Shown: piece after piece, positions 24,372 through 34,887 of the stretch | How positions within the stretch are numbered: position 1 is the first letter of the stretch | Layout of the letters: the number at the start of each line of letters is the position of its first letter | Source: an uncultured Collinsella sp. | GTDB lineage: Bacteria; Actinomycetota; Coriobacteriia; Coriobacteriales; Coriobacteriaceae | NCBI GenBank assembly: GCA_902488525.1 | Contig: CABTWP010000008.1 | Span: 1 to 51,782 of the forward strand | Reading direction: 5' to 3' | DNA: 51,782 nucleotides | Notes under the pieces: generated by a model | What the model saw: only the letters and a program-made list of their open reading frames with translations | Told to the model about the DNA's origin: nothing | Database searches by the model: none | Position numbers and translations under genes: made by a program

Positions 24372-24397
24372 CAGACACCGCCTACTCAATCCTCAGA

Positions 24398-24464
24398 AGT
24401 TGCGGTGAAATACGGACTGTTGTGCCGCCCTAGGCCTTTAAACGGTCCGTATTTCACCGCAACT
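24398..24464. repeat. GTTGCGGTGAAATA palindrome between copZ and csoR
   Basis: Two 24-nt arms (24398-24421 and 24441-24464) are inverted with one mismatch and a 19-nt loop. The family recurs at 38336-38402 and as a half copy at 10-31. This copy separates copZ from csoR. Confidence 0.8.
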
Positions 24465-24506
24465 GACGGGGGCATCCGGAAGATCGACCAGAAACGAGGA
24501 CCCGCC

Positions 24507-24779
24507 ATGATGGCAGACCATAAATCGGTGACCCGCATGCTCAAGACAGCGCGCGGCCAGATCGACGGCATCCTGCGGATGGTCGATGAGGACCGCTACT
24601 GCGTCGATATTTCCACGCAGCTCATGGCCACACAGGCGCTCCTCGCGCGCATTAACGCCGACGTGCTTAAGGCGCATATCGAGGGCTGCGTGACTTCGGC
24701 AATCGAATCGGGCGATGAAGACCTCAAGGCCGCCAAGCTCGCCGAGATCGAACGCGTCGTCGACAAGCTCTCCAAGTAA
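24507..24779 (+). CDS. csoR: CsoR-type copper-sensing repressor
   Basis: A 90-residue all-helical repressor of the CsoR/FrmR family (DUF156). The Cu(I)-sensing triad is complete: Cys32 in DRYCVDIS, His57 and Cys61 in AHIEGC. The DNA-contact region VTRMLKTARGQIDGILRMV with its Arg-Gly-Gln motif is typical. CsoR releases DNA when Cu(I) binds, derepressing the export genes. It should act on the palindrome at 21587-21599. GAGGA lies 8 nt before the ATG; the next codon is also ATG. It ends the copA-copZ-csoR cluster, giving negative feedback. Confidence 0.9.
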   Translation: MMADHKSVTRMLKTARGQIDGILRMVDEDRYCVDISTQLMATQALLARINADVLKAHIEGCVTSAIESGDEDLKAAKLAEIERVVDKLSK

Positions 24780-24823
24780 TTGGGGTATTGGGAACAAACT
24801 TCTTTGCACCGTCTTGGTGCTCC

Positions 24824-24870
24824 GGGGACAGGCATGTTTGCACCACATTGGTGCAGATTAACCTGCCCCC
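24824..24870. repeat. Nested palindrome with GGGGACAGG core
   Basis: GGGGACAGG (24824-24832) pairs with CCTGCCCCC (24862-24870) with one mismatch, and inside it TTTGCACC (24838-24845) pairs with GGTGCAGA (24851-24858). A second TTTGCACC...GGTGC pair lies just before (24803-24820). It resembles the CAGGTTTATTT-core elements at 13966 and 47352, and sits between csoR and the next gene. Confidence 0.55.
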
Positions 24871-24925
24871 CTTGCTCTAAATCGGGTATAAAGGCGTGCA
24901 GCATATCGAACGAAAGGCAATTTGC

Positions 24926-25399
24926 ATGAATGACTTTATGAAGGGCCGTAATGGCGCCGATGAACTCACCATCGTGATGGGTTTTGCCGGCATCGTCATC
25001 GCGATGATCGGATCGATAGCCCGCATCCAGTGGCTCAGCTGGATTGCCATCGCCGTCATCGTGATTGGCGTGCTGCGCGGCCTGTCCAAAAATATCGATG
25101 CACGTCGCAAGGAGAACGAGGCCTTTGTAGCCGCGACCGCCAATGTTCCCGGCTTGGGCAAGTTCGTCGCCAGCTTGGGCGGCGGCGCTGCAGCGGCCAA
25201 CGCCTCGCGCGCAGCCGGTACTAGCAAGGAAGACTTTGAACGTGCCAAGCGCACAGCCAAGAAGATGTGGAAGGGCCGCAAGACCACGGCCTATCTCAAG
25301 TGCCCCAACTGCGGCCAGATGCTCTCCGTCCCCAAGGGCAAGGGCAAGATCCGCGTCACCTGCCCCAAGTGCCACGCCAAGATGGAGACGCGCTCCTAG
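24926..25399 (+). CDS. Membrane protein with C-terminal zinc ribbon
   Basis: A 157-residue protein that I cannot assign to a characterised family. It has two adjacent hydrophobic segments near residues 13-30 and 34-53 (IVMGFAGIVIAMIG and WLSWIAIAVIVIGVL), a basic and Ala/Gly-rich middle, and a C-terminal zinc-ribbon pattern CPNC...CPKC around residues 132-152. It is probably a cytoplasmic-membrane protein with a cytosolic ribbon. The ATG at 24926 has AAAGG about 9 nt upstream. It stands alone downstream of the copper genes and is followed by a bidirectional terminator. Similar small proteins occur near rhomboid or zinc-ribbon genes in other anaerobes, but I would not infer a role from that. 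Confidence 0.7.
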   Translation: MNDFMKGRNGADELTIVMGFAGIVIAMIGSIARIQWLSWIAIAVIVIGVLRGLSKNIDARRKENEAFVAATANVPGLGKFVASLGGGAAAANASRAAGTSKEDFERAKRTAKKMWKGRKTTAYLKCPNCGQMLSVPKGKGKIRVTCPKCHAKMETRS

Positions 25400-25420
25400 C
25401 CGCCATACCATGGGACAAAT

Positions 25421-25455
25421 AAAAGCCGAGGCCTCGCACTGAGACCTCGGCATTT
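25421..25455. terminator. Bidirectional terminator
   Basis: GCCGAGG (25425-25431) pairs with CCTCGGC (25445-25451), extended by CTC/GAG after a mismatch. It is flanked by AAAA on one side and ATTTTTG on the other, so it can stop the zinc-ribbon gene on plus and the amidohydrolase gene on minus. A further AAAGGG/CCCTTT hairpin at 25463-25487 lies on the minus-gene side. Confidence 0.8.
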
Positions 25456-25490
25456 TTGATTATGACAAAGGGATTGCCCCTTTGTCACAC

Positions 25491-26861
25491 CTATGCCACG
25501 CCGTCGCGGGCGAGCTCCTCGGCCAGTGCCTCGGACGGCATGGCCATAATCGTGTCGAGCTCGGCGTCCACCTCGGGAATACGCTTCACCTTGAGTTTGC
25601 GCACCAGATCACCACGGCACATCACGTACGCCGGCTCACGCAGTGCGCACAGGTCATCGAGCGGGTTCTTGCGCGTCACCAGGATATCGGCGGCCTTGCC
25701 GCACTCGATTGTGCCGGTCTCGCCGCCCAGCCCCAGCAGCTCGGCATTGACCTGCGTGGCCGTATGCAGCGCGAAGGCGTTACTCACACCCACGTACTTG
25801 GCAAAATAGGCCACCTCACGCCACATGTCGTACTGCGTCACGAACGGGCAGCTCGAGTCCGTGCCAAGGCCCACCTTAACGCCAGCTTCCAGTGCGGCAC
25901 GGGCGCTCTCGATGATGCCCGAGCACACGATGTCGCCGTTCTTCTTTTGCGTATCGGTAGAATGGGTCTTTTCCGGGTCGAGCAATACAAACGGCAGCGC
26001 CGGGCTGATAGTGCAGGTCACACTCGGAGCACGCCCCTCGAGCTGCGTGCCCGCGGCGCCACGGTACAGCTCCAAGATTTCGGGTGTCAACAGAGCGCCG
26101 TGCTCAATCGTGTCAACGCCGGCCTCAAGCGCGGCCTTCACGCCCTCGGTACTCTCGACATGGGCCATAACCGGAAGGCCCATATCGTGCGCCGCCTTGC
26201 ATGCCGCCGCGGCAACCTCCACTGGCATACGCAGCACGCCCGGCTCGCCCACCTCGGTCGCATCGAACACGCCGCCCGTCACGAACAGCTTAATGACGTC
26301 GGCACCACGCGCATACAGGTCGCGCACCTGTTCGGCTGCCTCGGCGGGACTGTTGGCCACCTGGGCGAACAGTCCCGCACCATGGCCGCCCGGCACCGTG
26401 ATGCCCGTTCCCGGCGCCACCAGGCGAGGACCCTGATACTTGCCGGCATCGATAGCATCGCGCACGGCCAGATCGGCAAACAGCGGGTCGCCCGCGCCGC
26501 GCACCGTGGTCACGCCGCTTGCTAGTTGTTGTTGGGCGCTGCCCTTAAGAATGTGGCGCACGATGGCACGCCCCACGGGATTATCGAGCTTCTTCATCAG
26601 CGCGCCCGCATCGCCCGCCGAAACCGGCTTGCCCGAGCCGCACAGATGCACATGCATATTGATGAGGCCTGGCATGAGATAAGCACCTGCCAGGTCGATA
26701 ACCTCGGCACCCGCAGGCGCCTGCGCCACAGCACTCGGCCCCATCCACGTGATGACACCGCGCTCAACGGCCACGGCCATGTTGGGCTGCGGCTCCATAT
26801 GCTCCGAACCATCCAGGACGGTCGCATTGATAAACAACGTGGAACGATCGGCAGACGCCAT
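25491..26861 (-). CDS. Amidohydrolase family protein, prolidase/imidazolonepropionase-like
   Basis: A 456-residue metal-dependent hydrolase of the amidohydrolase superfamily. Metal ligands are visible: HVH in NMHVHLCG near residue 70, a Lys in DVIKLFVTGG likely carboxylated, His in VMAHVES, His in TIEHGALL and Asp in GTDSSC. N- and C-terminal strands (LFINATVLDG and ADILVTRKNPL) form the usual composite beta-sandwich. Relatives include Xaa-Pro dipeptidases and imidazolonepropionase-like proteins; the substrate is not predictable. The ATG at 26861 has GGGAGGAG 7 nt upstream. No signal peptide. It stands alone, so context gives no pathway. Confidence 0.85.
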   Translation of the reverse strand: MASADRSTLFINATVLDGSEHMEPQPNMAVAVERGVITWMGPSAVAQAPAGAEVIDLAGAYLMPGLINMHVHLCGSGKPVSAGDAGALMKKLDNPVGRAIVRHILKGSAQQQLASGVTTVRGAGDPLFADLAVRDAIDAGKYQGPRLVAPGTGITVPGGHGAGLFAQVANSPAEAAEQVRDLYARGADVIKLFVTGGVFDATEVGEPGVLRMPVEVAAAACKAAHDMGLPVMAHVESTEGVKAALEAGVDTIEHGALLTPEILELYRGAAGTQLEGRAPSVTCTISPALPFVLLDPEKTHSTDTQKKNGDIVCSGIIESARAALEAGVKVGLGTDSSCPFVTQYDMWREVAYFAKYVGVSNAFALHTATQVNAELLGLGGETGTIECGKAADILVTRKNPLDDLCALREPAYVMCRGDLVRKLKVKRIPEVDAELDTIMAMPSEALAEELARDGVA

Positions 26862-27011
26862 ATCGAGCTCCTCCCTCACGATTAACTTGAACATTTGTCC
26901 ATTATTACCTAATGCAGCGACCTAAAGTCGAGCATATCGGTTAACGGAGGGAAGAGGGGATGTGGGGGACGGAATACGCTGCAGTCCCACCCCAGCGACA
27001 CCAGGGAAATG

Positions 27012-27066
27012 TCTCGATCTGTAACAGTTACGGGCCCAAACAGCCGCCAAACGTTACAGATTGAGA
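27012..27066. repeat. 55-nt palindrome unit, single copy
   Basis: TCTCGATCTGTAACA (27012-27026) and CGTTACAGATTGAGA (27052-27066) flank 25 nt of GC-rich interior. The right arm has one change from the consensus. It lies between the amidohydrolase and the unknown gene, 37 nt past the stop of the latter. Confidence 0.85.
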
Positions 27067-27103
27067 CAAAGTCAGGGCAGCAGGGCGACACCAGCCACAT
27101 CCC

Positions 27104-27811
27104 CTACTCCCACTCCTGCTCGTAGATGTTGAGCGACTTTACGTAGCGCCCCTGGGCGCCCATGATGTCGCGGACCAGGCGCAAGAAGAAACTGATGCAC
27201 GAGGTGTCAAAGCCATCCTGCAGGTCCTCCGGATGCACCGCACCCGGCCCATCGACTGCCGTGTCACTCAGGCGCGCGATGTCGTACAGATAGAGCTGTC
27301 CCGCCGTCAGCCAGACATCGTCGACGCAGGCGAGGCGCACCGCAATCGCTCCGTCGCTCCAATGCTCCTTTTGCACGATATGCGGGTCGTAGACATCAAA
27401 GCGACGGTCGGTGCGCGTATCCTTCAGCGCAACCATGCCGTTCGCAGGATCCTTGTCCAAAATGCCAAAGCGCGAGAAATACTGTGTGTCGCGTACCTGC
27501 TCGAGCCGCTTGAGCGAGGCAGGCGAAAGCAATGTCGGCGGCTCTTCAACATACAGCTCGAGCAACGTCTTGCCATGGCGATAGGGGCGCTCGAAGAGCA
27601 GCCAATCGGTAAATGCCATGTTGTAGGCCATGATTTCGTTTTGCGAAGGCTCGGTGCAATAGCTGAGCCACGGGTCGACAATGATCTCGAACTGTTCACG
27701 CGCCGGCTCCAAAAACTGGAACTTCCGCAGCATCCAAAAATGGGCCATGTCGGCAATATCGTTGCCGACGGCTTCGGCCAGCTGCGCTCGATCTAAAGCG
27801 TGATCAGTCAT
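27104..27811 (-). CDS. Conserved-looking protein of unknown function
   Basis: A 235-residue soluble, acidic protein that I do not recognise. It has no signal peptide or membrane segment. Notable parts are an N-terminal helical stretch (DIADMAHFWMLRKFQFLEPAREQF), a Trp/Tyr/Phe-rich region (DWLLFERPYRHGKTLLELYVEEPP) and a mixed strand region with DGAIAVRLACVDDVWLTAGQLYLYD. Codon bias matches its neighbours, and GAGGAGG 5 nt before the ATG supports a real gene. It is monocistronic, between a palindrome unit and a 353-nt intergenic region. The overall form (short helical part followed by a beta-rich domain) could suit a regulator or adaptor, but there is no motif to prove it. Confidence 0.7.
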   Translation of the reverse strand: MTDHALDRAQLAEAVGNDIADMAHFWMLRKFQFLEPAREQFEIIVDPWLSYCTEPSQNEIMAYNMAFTDWLLFERPYRHGKTLLELYVEEPPTLLSPASLKRLEQVRDTQYFSRFGILDKDPANGMVALKDTRTDRRFDVYDPHIVQKEHWSDGAIAVRLACVDDVWLTAGQLYLYDIARLSDTAVDGPGAVHPEDLQDGFDTSCISFFLRLVRDIMGAQGRYVKSLNIYEQEWE

Positions 27812-28164
27812 GGCATCCTCCTCAAACTGATGGACCTCAATTTGAGCTTACGAGGAGGGTGGGCAGCCACGACCAGCGCGGGCAAAATAGGCCTCCGGCT
27901 GCAAACCAGATGCTGACCAAACACTTGACGAAAAGCTTGACCGAAAATGCGCACTGGAACAAAACCGCAGGTAAACATAGGCGGCCAACCCGCCCTTTTG
28001 AGCCAAGCGCCCCCCGGTCACCACAGAAACAGCAGAGCACCACAGCTCAAGAAGACGCCGAATGGACACTCGCGCGTCGACAAACGAACGAACCGCTCGC
28101 AAAGAGTGTCCCCAACGACTAGACAAAAATGACCAGTCATTGGGGACGTTCTTAAATGACTACT
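27812..28164. repeat. Gene-free stretch with GGGGAC-core nested palindrome
   Basis: No credible gene is seen in these 353 nt. Near the gltD end, GTCCCCAACGACT (28109-28121) pairs with AGTCATTGGGGAC (28135-28147) with one mismatch, and AGTCATT (28135-28141) can instead pair with AATGACT (28155-28161). The second fold, followed on the minus strand by CATTTTTG, could terminate gltD. The GGGGACGTT core matches the palindrome at 7104-7161. Confidence 0.55.
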
Positions 28165-29646
<1,482 letters not shown>

Positions 29647-29651
29647 GGCAC

Positions 29652-30824
29652 TTACGCCTCCTTCTTGGTCGAAGCAAAAGGGCTGGCAGCCACGGGCACA
29701 GCACCCGCAGTACCGCCCGCGACATCAAAGCGAGCGACATCCGCGGCGCTCGCGCGACCGGTCACAATGTCAAACGCCAGCTCCTCAGCCTGCGCATGCG
29801 TCTTACCGATGGCCTCGGCGGCGGCGACAATCGCCAGCACGCGCTCGTACTCGGTCGGAATGACCTTCACAAAGTGTTTGCTCATCGTCTCAAAGCTGTA
29901 GAGTAGCTTAATGCCGCGCGGGCTCTGAGTCGCGTCCACGTGCTCCTGGATGAGCGCACGAATCTGCGCCAGCTCGCCGGCCGTCGGGGCCTTGAGCTCA
30001 ACGCTCTCGTGGTTCACGCGGGCATCGAGCGTGCCGTACTGATCGAAGACATAAGCCACGCCACCCGTCATACCTGCGGCGAAGTTCTGCCCGACCTCGC
30101 CCAAGATGAGCGCCAGACCGCCCGTCATGTACTCGCAGCCATGGTTGCCGCAGCCCTCGACCACCACCGTGGCACCGGAGTTGCGTACGCCAAAGCGCTG
30201 GCCGGCCAGGCCGTTAATGAAGCCGCGGCCACTCGTAGCGCCAAAGAACGCAACGTTGCCCACGATGATGTTCTCGTCGAACTTGTAGGTCGCATGCGGG
30301 TTGGGGCGCACCGACACCTCGCCGCCCGAAAGGCCCTTGCCAAAGTAGTCGTTGGCGTCGCCGCACACGTTGAGCGTAATGCCGCGCGGCAGGAAGGCGC
30401 CAAAGCTCTGACCGGCCGAACCATCGCAATCGATGGTGATGGAGCCGGCGGGCAGGCCCTCGGGATGCGCCTTGGTCACCGCGTTGCCCAAGATGGTGCC
30501 CACGCAGCGGTTGACGTTGGCGATATCGGCGCGGAAGCGAATCGGGCGCAGGTGCGCACGGGCATCGGCCGTATAGGGCACAAACAACGTGGAGTCGAGC
30601 GTCTTGTCGAGCTCGCTGTCCGCAGCCATCTGGGGCAGGAAGTGACGGCCGTCGGCACCCGGGATATGGGCACCAAACTCACAGGTCGCGCTCGCCAGCA
30701 CGGGCGACAGATCGAGCAGGTTGGCCTTGCGGTTGCCCGGGACCTCAATCTGGCGCAAGCACTCGGGATGGCCGACCATCTCGTCGACGGTGCGGAAGCC
30801 CAGGCTCGCCATGACCTCACGCAG
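29652..30824 (-). pseudogene. gltB: gltB, C-terminal part after an in-frame amber codon
   Basis: This segment continues the glutamate synthase large subunit in the same frame right after the TAG at 30827-30825. It starts LREV then MASLGFRTVDEMVG, which in normal GltB is continuous with the preceding LFVAEE. It holds the end of the FMN-domain region and the C-terminal beta-helix (GXGXG) domain, e.g. GNHGCEYMTGGLALILGEVG. If translated separately from the ATG at 30812 it gives 386 residues; GAGG lies only 2 nt before that ATG, so reinitiation would be weak. In some archaea this domain is a separate subunit, so a working split enzyme cannot be excluded. Sequencing error is another explanation. 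Confidence 0.8.
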
Positions 30825-33800
30825 CTACTCGGCAACAAAGAGCATAAAATGCTCGACGTGCTCTGGCTTGCCGCGGAAGCCGCGACGCAGGCGGCAGTTT
30901 TGCGTAGCGATGCCGGCCGGGCAGGTATCCTGCTGGCAGTCGCGCTGCATGAGGCAGCCCATGGAGATGAGCGGCATGGTCGCAAAGCCAAACTCCTCGG
31001 CACCCAACAGGCAGGCAACGGCGACATCGGTACCGTCCATGAGCTTGCCGTCGGCCTCGAGCACCACGCGCGAGCGCAGGCCGTTTTGCAGCAACGTCTG
31101 TTGAGCCTCGGCAAGGCCAAGCTCCAGCGGCAGACCGGCGTGCCAGATCGAATCGCGCGCCGCAGCACCGGAGCCGCCGTTGTGGCCGCTGATCAAGATC
31201 TTGTCGGCGGCACCCTTGGCCACACCGGTGGCGATGGTGCCGACGCCGGCCTCGCTGACCAGCTTGACCGACACGCGTGCGCCGGGGTTGGCGTTCTTAA
31301 GATCGAAGATAAGCTCCGCCAGGTCCTCGATGGAGTAGATGTCGTGGTGCGGCGGAGGCGAGATCAGGCCGATGCCGGGCGTGGACTGACGGACCTCGGC
31401 AATCCAGGGGTAGACCTTCTTGCCGGGCAGGTGGCCACCCTCGCCAGGCTTGGCGCCCTGGGCCATCTTGATCTGAATCTCGAAGGCGCTGCACAGGTAG
31501 CGGCTCGTCACGCCAAAGCGCGCGCTTGCCACCTGCTTGATGGCGGAGTTCTTGGAGTCACCGTTGGCCAACGGGGTCTCGCGACGCGGATCCTCGCCGC
31601 CCTCGCCGGAGTTGGAACGGCCGTGCAGGCGGTTCATGGCGATGGCCATGCACTCGTGTGCCTCTTTGCTGATGGAGCCGTACGACATGGCGCCGGTGTT
31701 AAAGCGGCGGACGATGTTGAGCGCGGGCTCGACCTCGTCGAGTGCCACCGGGGTGCGGCCGCTGGCATCAAAGTCCAGCAGGTCGCGCAGGCGCACGGCG
31801 CGGCCGGCGCAGTGCAGGCGGTCGCTGTACTCCTTAAAGGTGTCGTAGCTGTTCTCGCGGCAGGCGGTCTGCAGCAGGTAGACAGTCTGAGGGTCGATGA
31901 GGTGATCCTCGCCGCCGAGCGGGCGCCACTTGGTCAGACCCAGCATAGGCAGCTGATCGGGAGCCGGACTCTTAAGGATAGCGAGCGCAGCGTCGTAGCG
32001 CTCGTTTTGCTCGCGCTCGACGTCCTCGACACCCATACCGCCCACACGGCTCACCGTGCCGGCGAAGTACGCGTTGACGAACTCCGGAGTAAAGCCCACG
32101 GCCTCAAAGATCTGCGCCGAATGGTAGCTCTGCACCGTGGAGATGCCCATCTTGGACATGATGGAGACGATGCCGGCGGTCGCAGCCTTGTTGTAGTTAG
32201 CGATGCCCTGCTCGGTCGTCACGTCCAGGTCGCCGTGTGCCGCCAGATCGCGGATGCACGCATGTGCGTTGTACGGATAGACGCCACTCGCGGAGTAGCC
32301 CACCAGTGCCGCAAAGTCGTGCGGGGACACGGCGTCGCCGCACTCCACCACGATGTCGGCAAAGGTACGCACGCCGGCGCGGATCAGGTGGTTGTGCACG
32401 CAGCCCACGGCGAGCAGCGACGGCACGGGCACCTCGCCCGCAGCGGCACGATCGCTCAACACCACGATGTTCACGCCGTCGCGGACCGCAGCCTCAACGT
32501 CCTCTGCAAGCTGCTTGAGCGCAGCCTGCAGCGCGCCCTCGCCGGCATCGCGGCGGTAGACGGCACGGAAACGGCGGGTCTTAAAGCCCACGCGGTCGAT
32601 GGCGCAGATGCGGTCGAACTCCTCCTCGTTGAGCAACGGGCGCTCCAGGCGCACCAGCTGGCAGGCCGTGCGGGAGTCCTCGAGCAGGTTGCCGTGGTTA
32701 CCCAGGTAGAGCGTGGTCGAGGTGACCATATGCTCGCGAAGGGCATCGATCGGCGGATTCGTGACCTGGGCGAACAGCTGATAGAAGTAGTCGAAGAACG
32801 AACGCGTTTTCTTGGACAGGCAGGCCAGCGGCGCATCGATGCCCATCGAGGCGAGCGGGGCCTTGCCCTGCTGGGCCATGGGACGCACGACCTCGTCGAC
32901 GTCATCCCAGTGGTAGCCGAGCTTGGCCATACGCACGGCGGCAGGTACCTCGGCGTCCTCGGCGGGCGTTACCGCGGCAGGCCTATCGAGCGCGTCGACG
33001 GTCAGCGTCTCCTCGGCGATCCAATCACGGTAGGGCTTTTCCTTGGCGTAACGGGCGCGCAGCTCGTCGTTGTAGATCACGCGGCCGCGGGCAAAATCGA
33101 CCTCGAGCATCTGGCCCGGCCCCAGACAGCCGCTCGTCAGGATGTTCTCGGGGCTCACCTCGATGGTGCCCACCTCGCTTGCCAGCATAAAGCGACCGTC
33201 GCGCGTCACATAGTAGCGGGCGGGACGCAGGCCGTTACGGTCGAGGGCGGCACCCAGCGTGCGACCGTCGGTAAAGGCGATGGCCGCCGGGCCGTCCCAC
33301 GGCTCCATGAGCATGGACTGGTAGGCGTCGTAGGCGCGGCGCTCCTCGCTCAGACTGTCGTTGTGGTCCCACGGCTCGGGCAGCAGCATGGATGCGGCAC
33401 GCGTGAGCGGACGGCCGTTCATGACCAAGAACTCGAGCACGTTGTCCAGAATCGCGGAGTCGGAGCCCTCGCGGTTGATGATGGGCATCACACGCTCAAG
33501 ATCGTGCTGCAGCACGGGGCTGTACAGATTGGGCTCGCGGGCGCGAATCCAGTTGACGTTGCCCTTGAGGGTGTTGATCTCGCCGTTGTGGATGATAAAG
33601 CGGTTGGGGTGCGCGCGCTCCCAGCTGGGCGTGGTGTTGGTGGAGTAGCGTGAGTGGACGAGCGCCACGGCCGTTTTGACGGCGGCGTCGTTGAGATCGA
33701 TGAAGAAGCGGCGCATCTGCGTGGTGACCAACATGCCCTTGTACACGATGGTGCGCGAGCTCATGGAGCACACATAGAAGATCTTGTTGCGCAGGGCAAA

Positions 33801-34349
33801 CTCGGCGTCAGCCTTCTTCTCGATGGTGCGGCGGCACACGTACAGGCGGCGCTCGAAGGCGTCGCCGGCGGGCGTGTCGTCCGGACGGCCCAGGAAAGCC
33901 TGCAGGATAGTGGGCATGCAGGCGCGGGCTGTCTCGCCCAGGTCGTGCGGGTCGACCGGCACCTCGCGCCAAAAGAGCAGCGGCACGCCGGCCTCGGCGC
34001 AGCCCTCCTCAAACACGCGGCGGGCATCCTCTACGCCCTTGTCGTCCTGCGGGAAGAACAGCATGGCCACGCCATAGTCGCCCTCTGCCGGCAGAATCTG
34101 GCCGCACTTTTGAGCCTCTTTGCGGAAAAAGTGATGCGGAACCTGGAACAGGATGCCGGCGCCGTCGCCGGTGTTCTTCTCGAGTCCCGTACCGCCGCGG
34201 TGCTCCAAGTTGACCAGAATGGACAGCGCGTCGTCCAGAATCTGGTGATGGCGCTCACCGTTGATATCGGCAAGCGCGCCGATGCCACATGCATCGTGGT
34301 CGAATTCGGGGCGATAAAGGCCCTGCTGCTGAGCGGAATCTGCCTGCAT
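30825..34349 (-). pseudogene. gltB: gltB, N-terminal part (amidotransferase and FMN domains) ending at amber codon
   Basis: A 1174-residue piece of the roughly 1565-codon glutamate synthase large subunit. The class II amidotransferase Cys21 follows a short propeptide (HDACGIG), as in GltB. A central domain and the FMN domain follow, with SGHNGGSGA and the [3Fe-4S] site CLMQRDCQQDTCPAG. It stops at TAG (30827-30825) after LFVAE, where most homologues have a Glu codon; GAG to TAG is a single change. No frameshift accompanies it and the rest of the gene is intact, so the mutation is recent, an assembly error, or tolerated. GGGGAGG precedes the ATG at 34349. gltD follows downstream. Confidence 0.85.
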
Positions 34350-34887
34350 CGCGATCCTCCCCTAGATATTAGACAGTCAGTTGAATAGGCATACTAGGAG
34401 CATCGCCGGCCCGTTGTGTTTCCCACCCGTTTCGAAACAATCGCGTAACGCACGCCCTACGAGTGGACACCGCCGACCTCAAGGACGGCAACAAGGGCCC
34501 CAAGTTCGACCTGTAAACTCACCGCTTCAAACATCTCAATCTGTAACAGGAGGAGCCGGTTTTGGCGCTTAGATGTTACAGCTTGAGATTTTCTGCAGGA
34601 CAGTTTTGGTTTGTCTCGATCTGTAACACGAAGGGCCGGTTTTTGCAGCTAACTGTTACAGATCGAGATTTTCCATAGGACCATTTCTTCCTGTCTCGAT
34701 CTGTAACACCTAGGTCCAATTTCCATCCCTAGTTGTTACAGATCAAGACATTTCGGCAATCCCCTTTCACCAGCCTATCCAAATACAACAATTTTGTTAG
34801 TCTTGGTTAACCTTTAAGCCTAAAACGGGTACCCTTTACGGCGTCAAACAAACGGCACGCGCGCCGTGCCAGATCAAGGAGGCCCCC
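34350..34887. other. 538-nt gap between gltB and gpmA
   Basis: The gap holds the three-unit palindrome array (34534-34748). At 34385-34516 there is an open plus-strand frame whose last 18 codons (from GTG at 34463 to TAA at 34514-34516) use coding-like codons rich in Lys, Asp and Gly; it could be the remnant of a gene end. No clear gpmA promoter is seen, although AT-rich TTGTTA and TTGGTT segments lie near 34795-34810. Confidence 0.45.
34534..34748. repeat. Array of three 55-nt palindrome units
   Basis: Units are 34534-34588, 34614-34668 and 34694-34748. The six arms start at 34534, 34574, 34614, 34654, 34694 and 34734, exactly every 40 nt with alternating orientation. The 25-nt spacer after the first unit (with GGACAGTTTTGGTTTG) closely matches a spacer in the array at 37034-37327, so the repeated module is about 80 bp rather than the palindrome alone. 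Confidence 0.9.

Noticed and set aside
27837..28126. Small frames on both strands between the unknown gene and gltD
   Set aside because: No ribosome site, atypical codon use and no family resemblance.
30825..30827. TAG in gltB as a pyrrolysine codon
   Set aside because: No pyl genes or PYLIS-type context are seen, the site normally holds Glu, and a one-base change explains it.
29940..33653. A 1237-codon open frame antisense to gltB
   Set aside because: High GC at third codon positions leaves antisense frames open. The translation is rich in Arg, His, Val and Gly with no domain, and gltB on the other strand is unmistakable.
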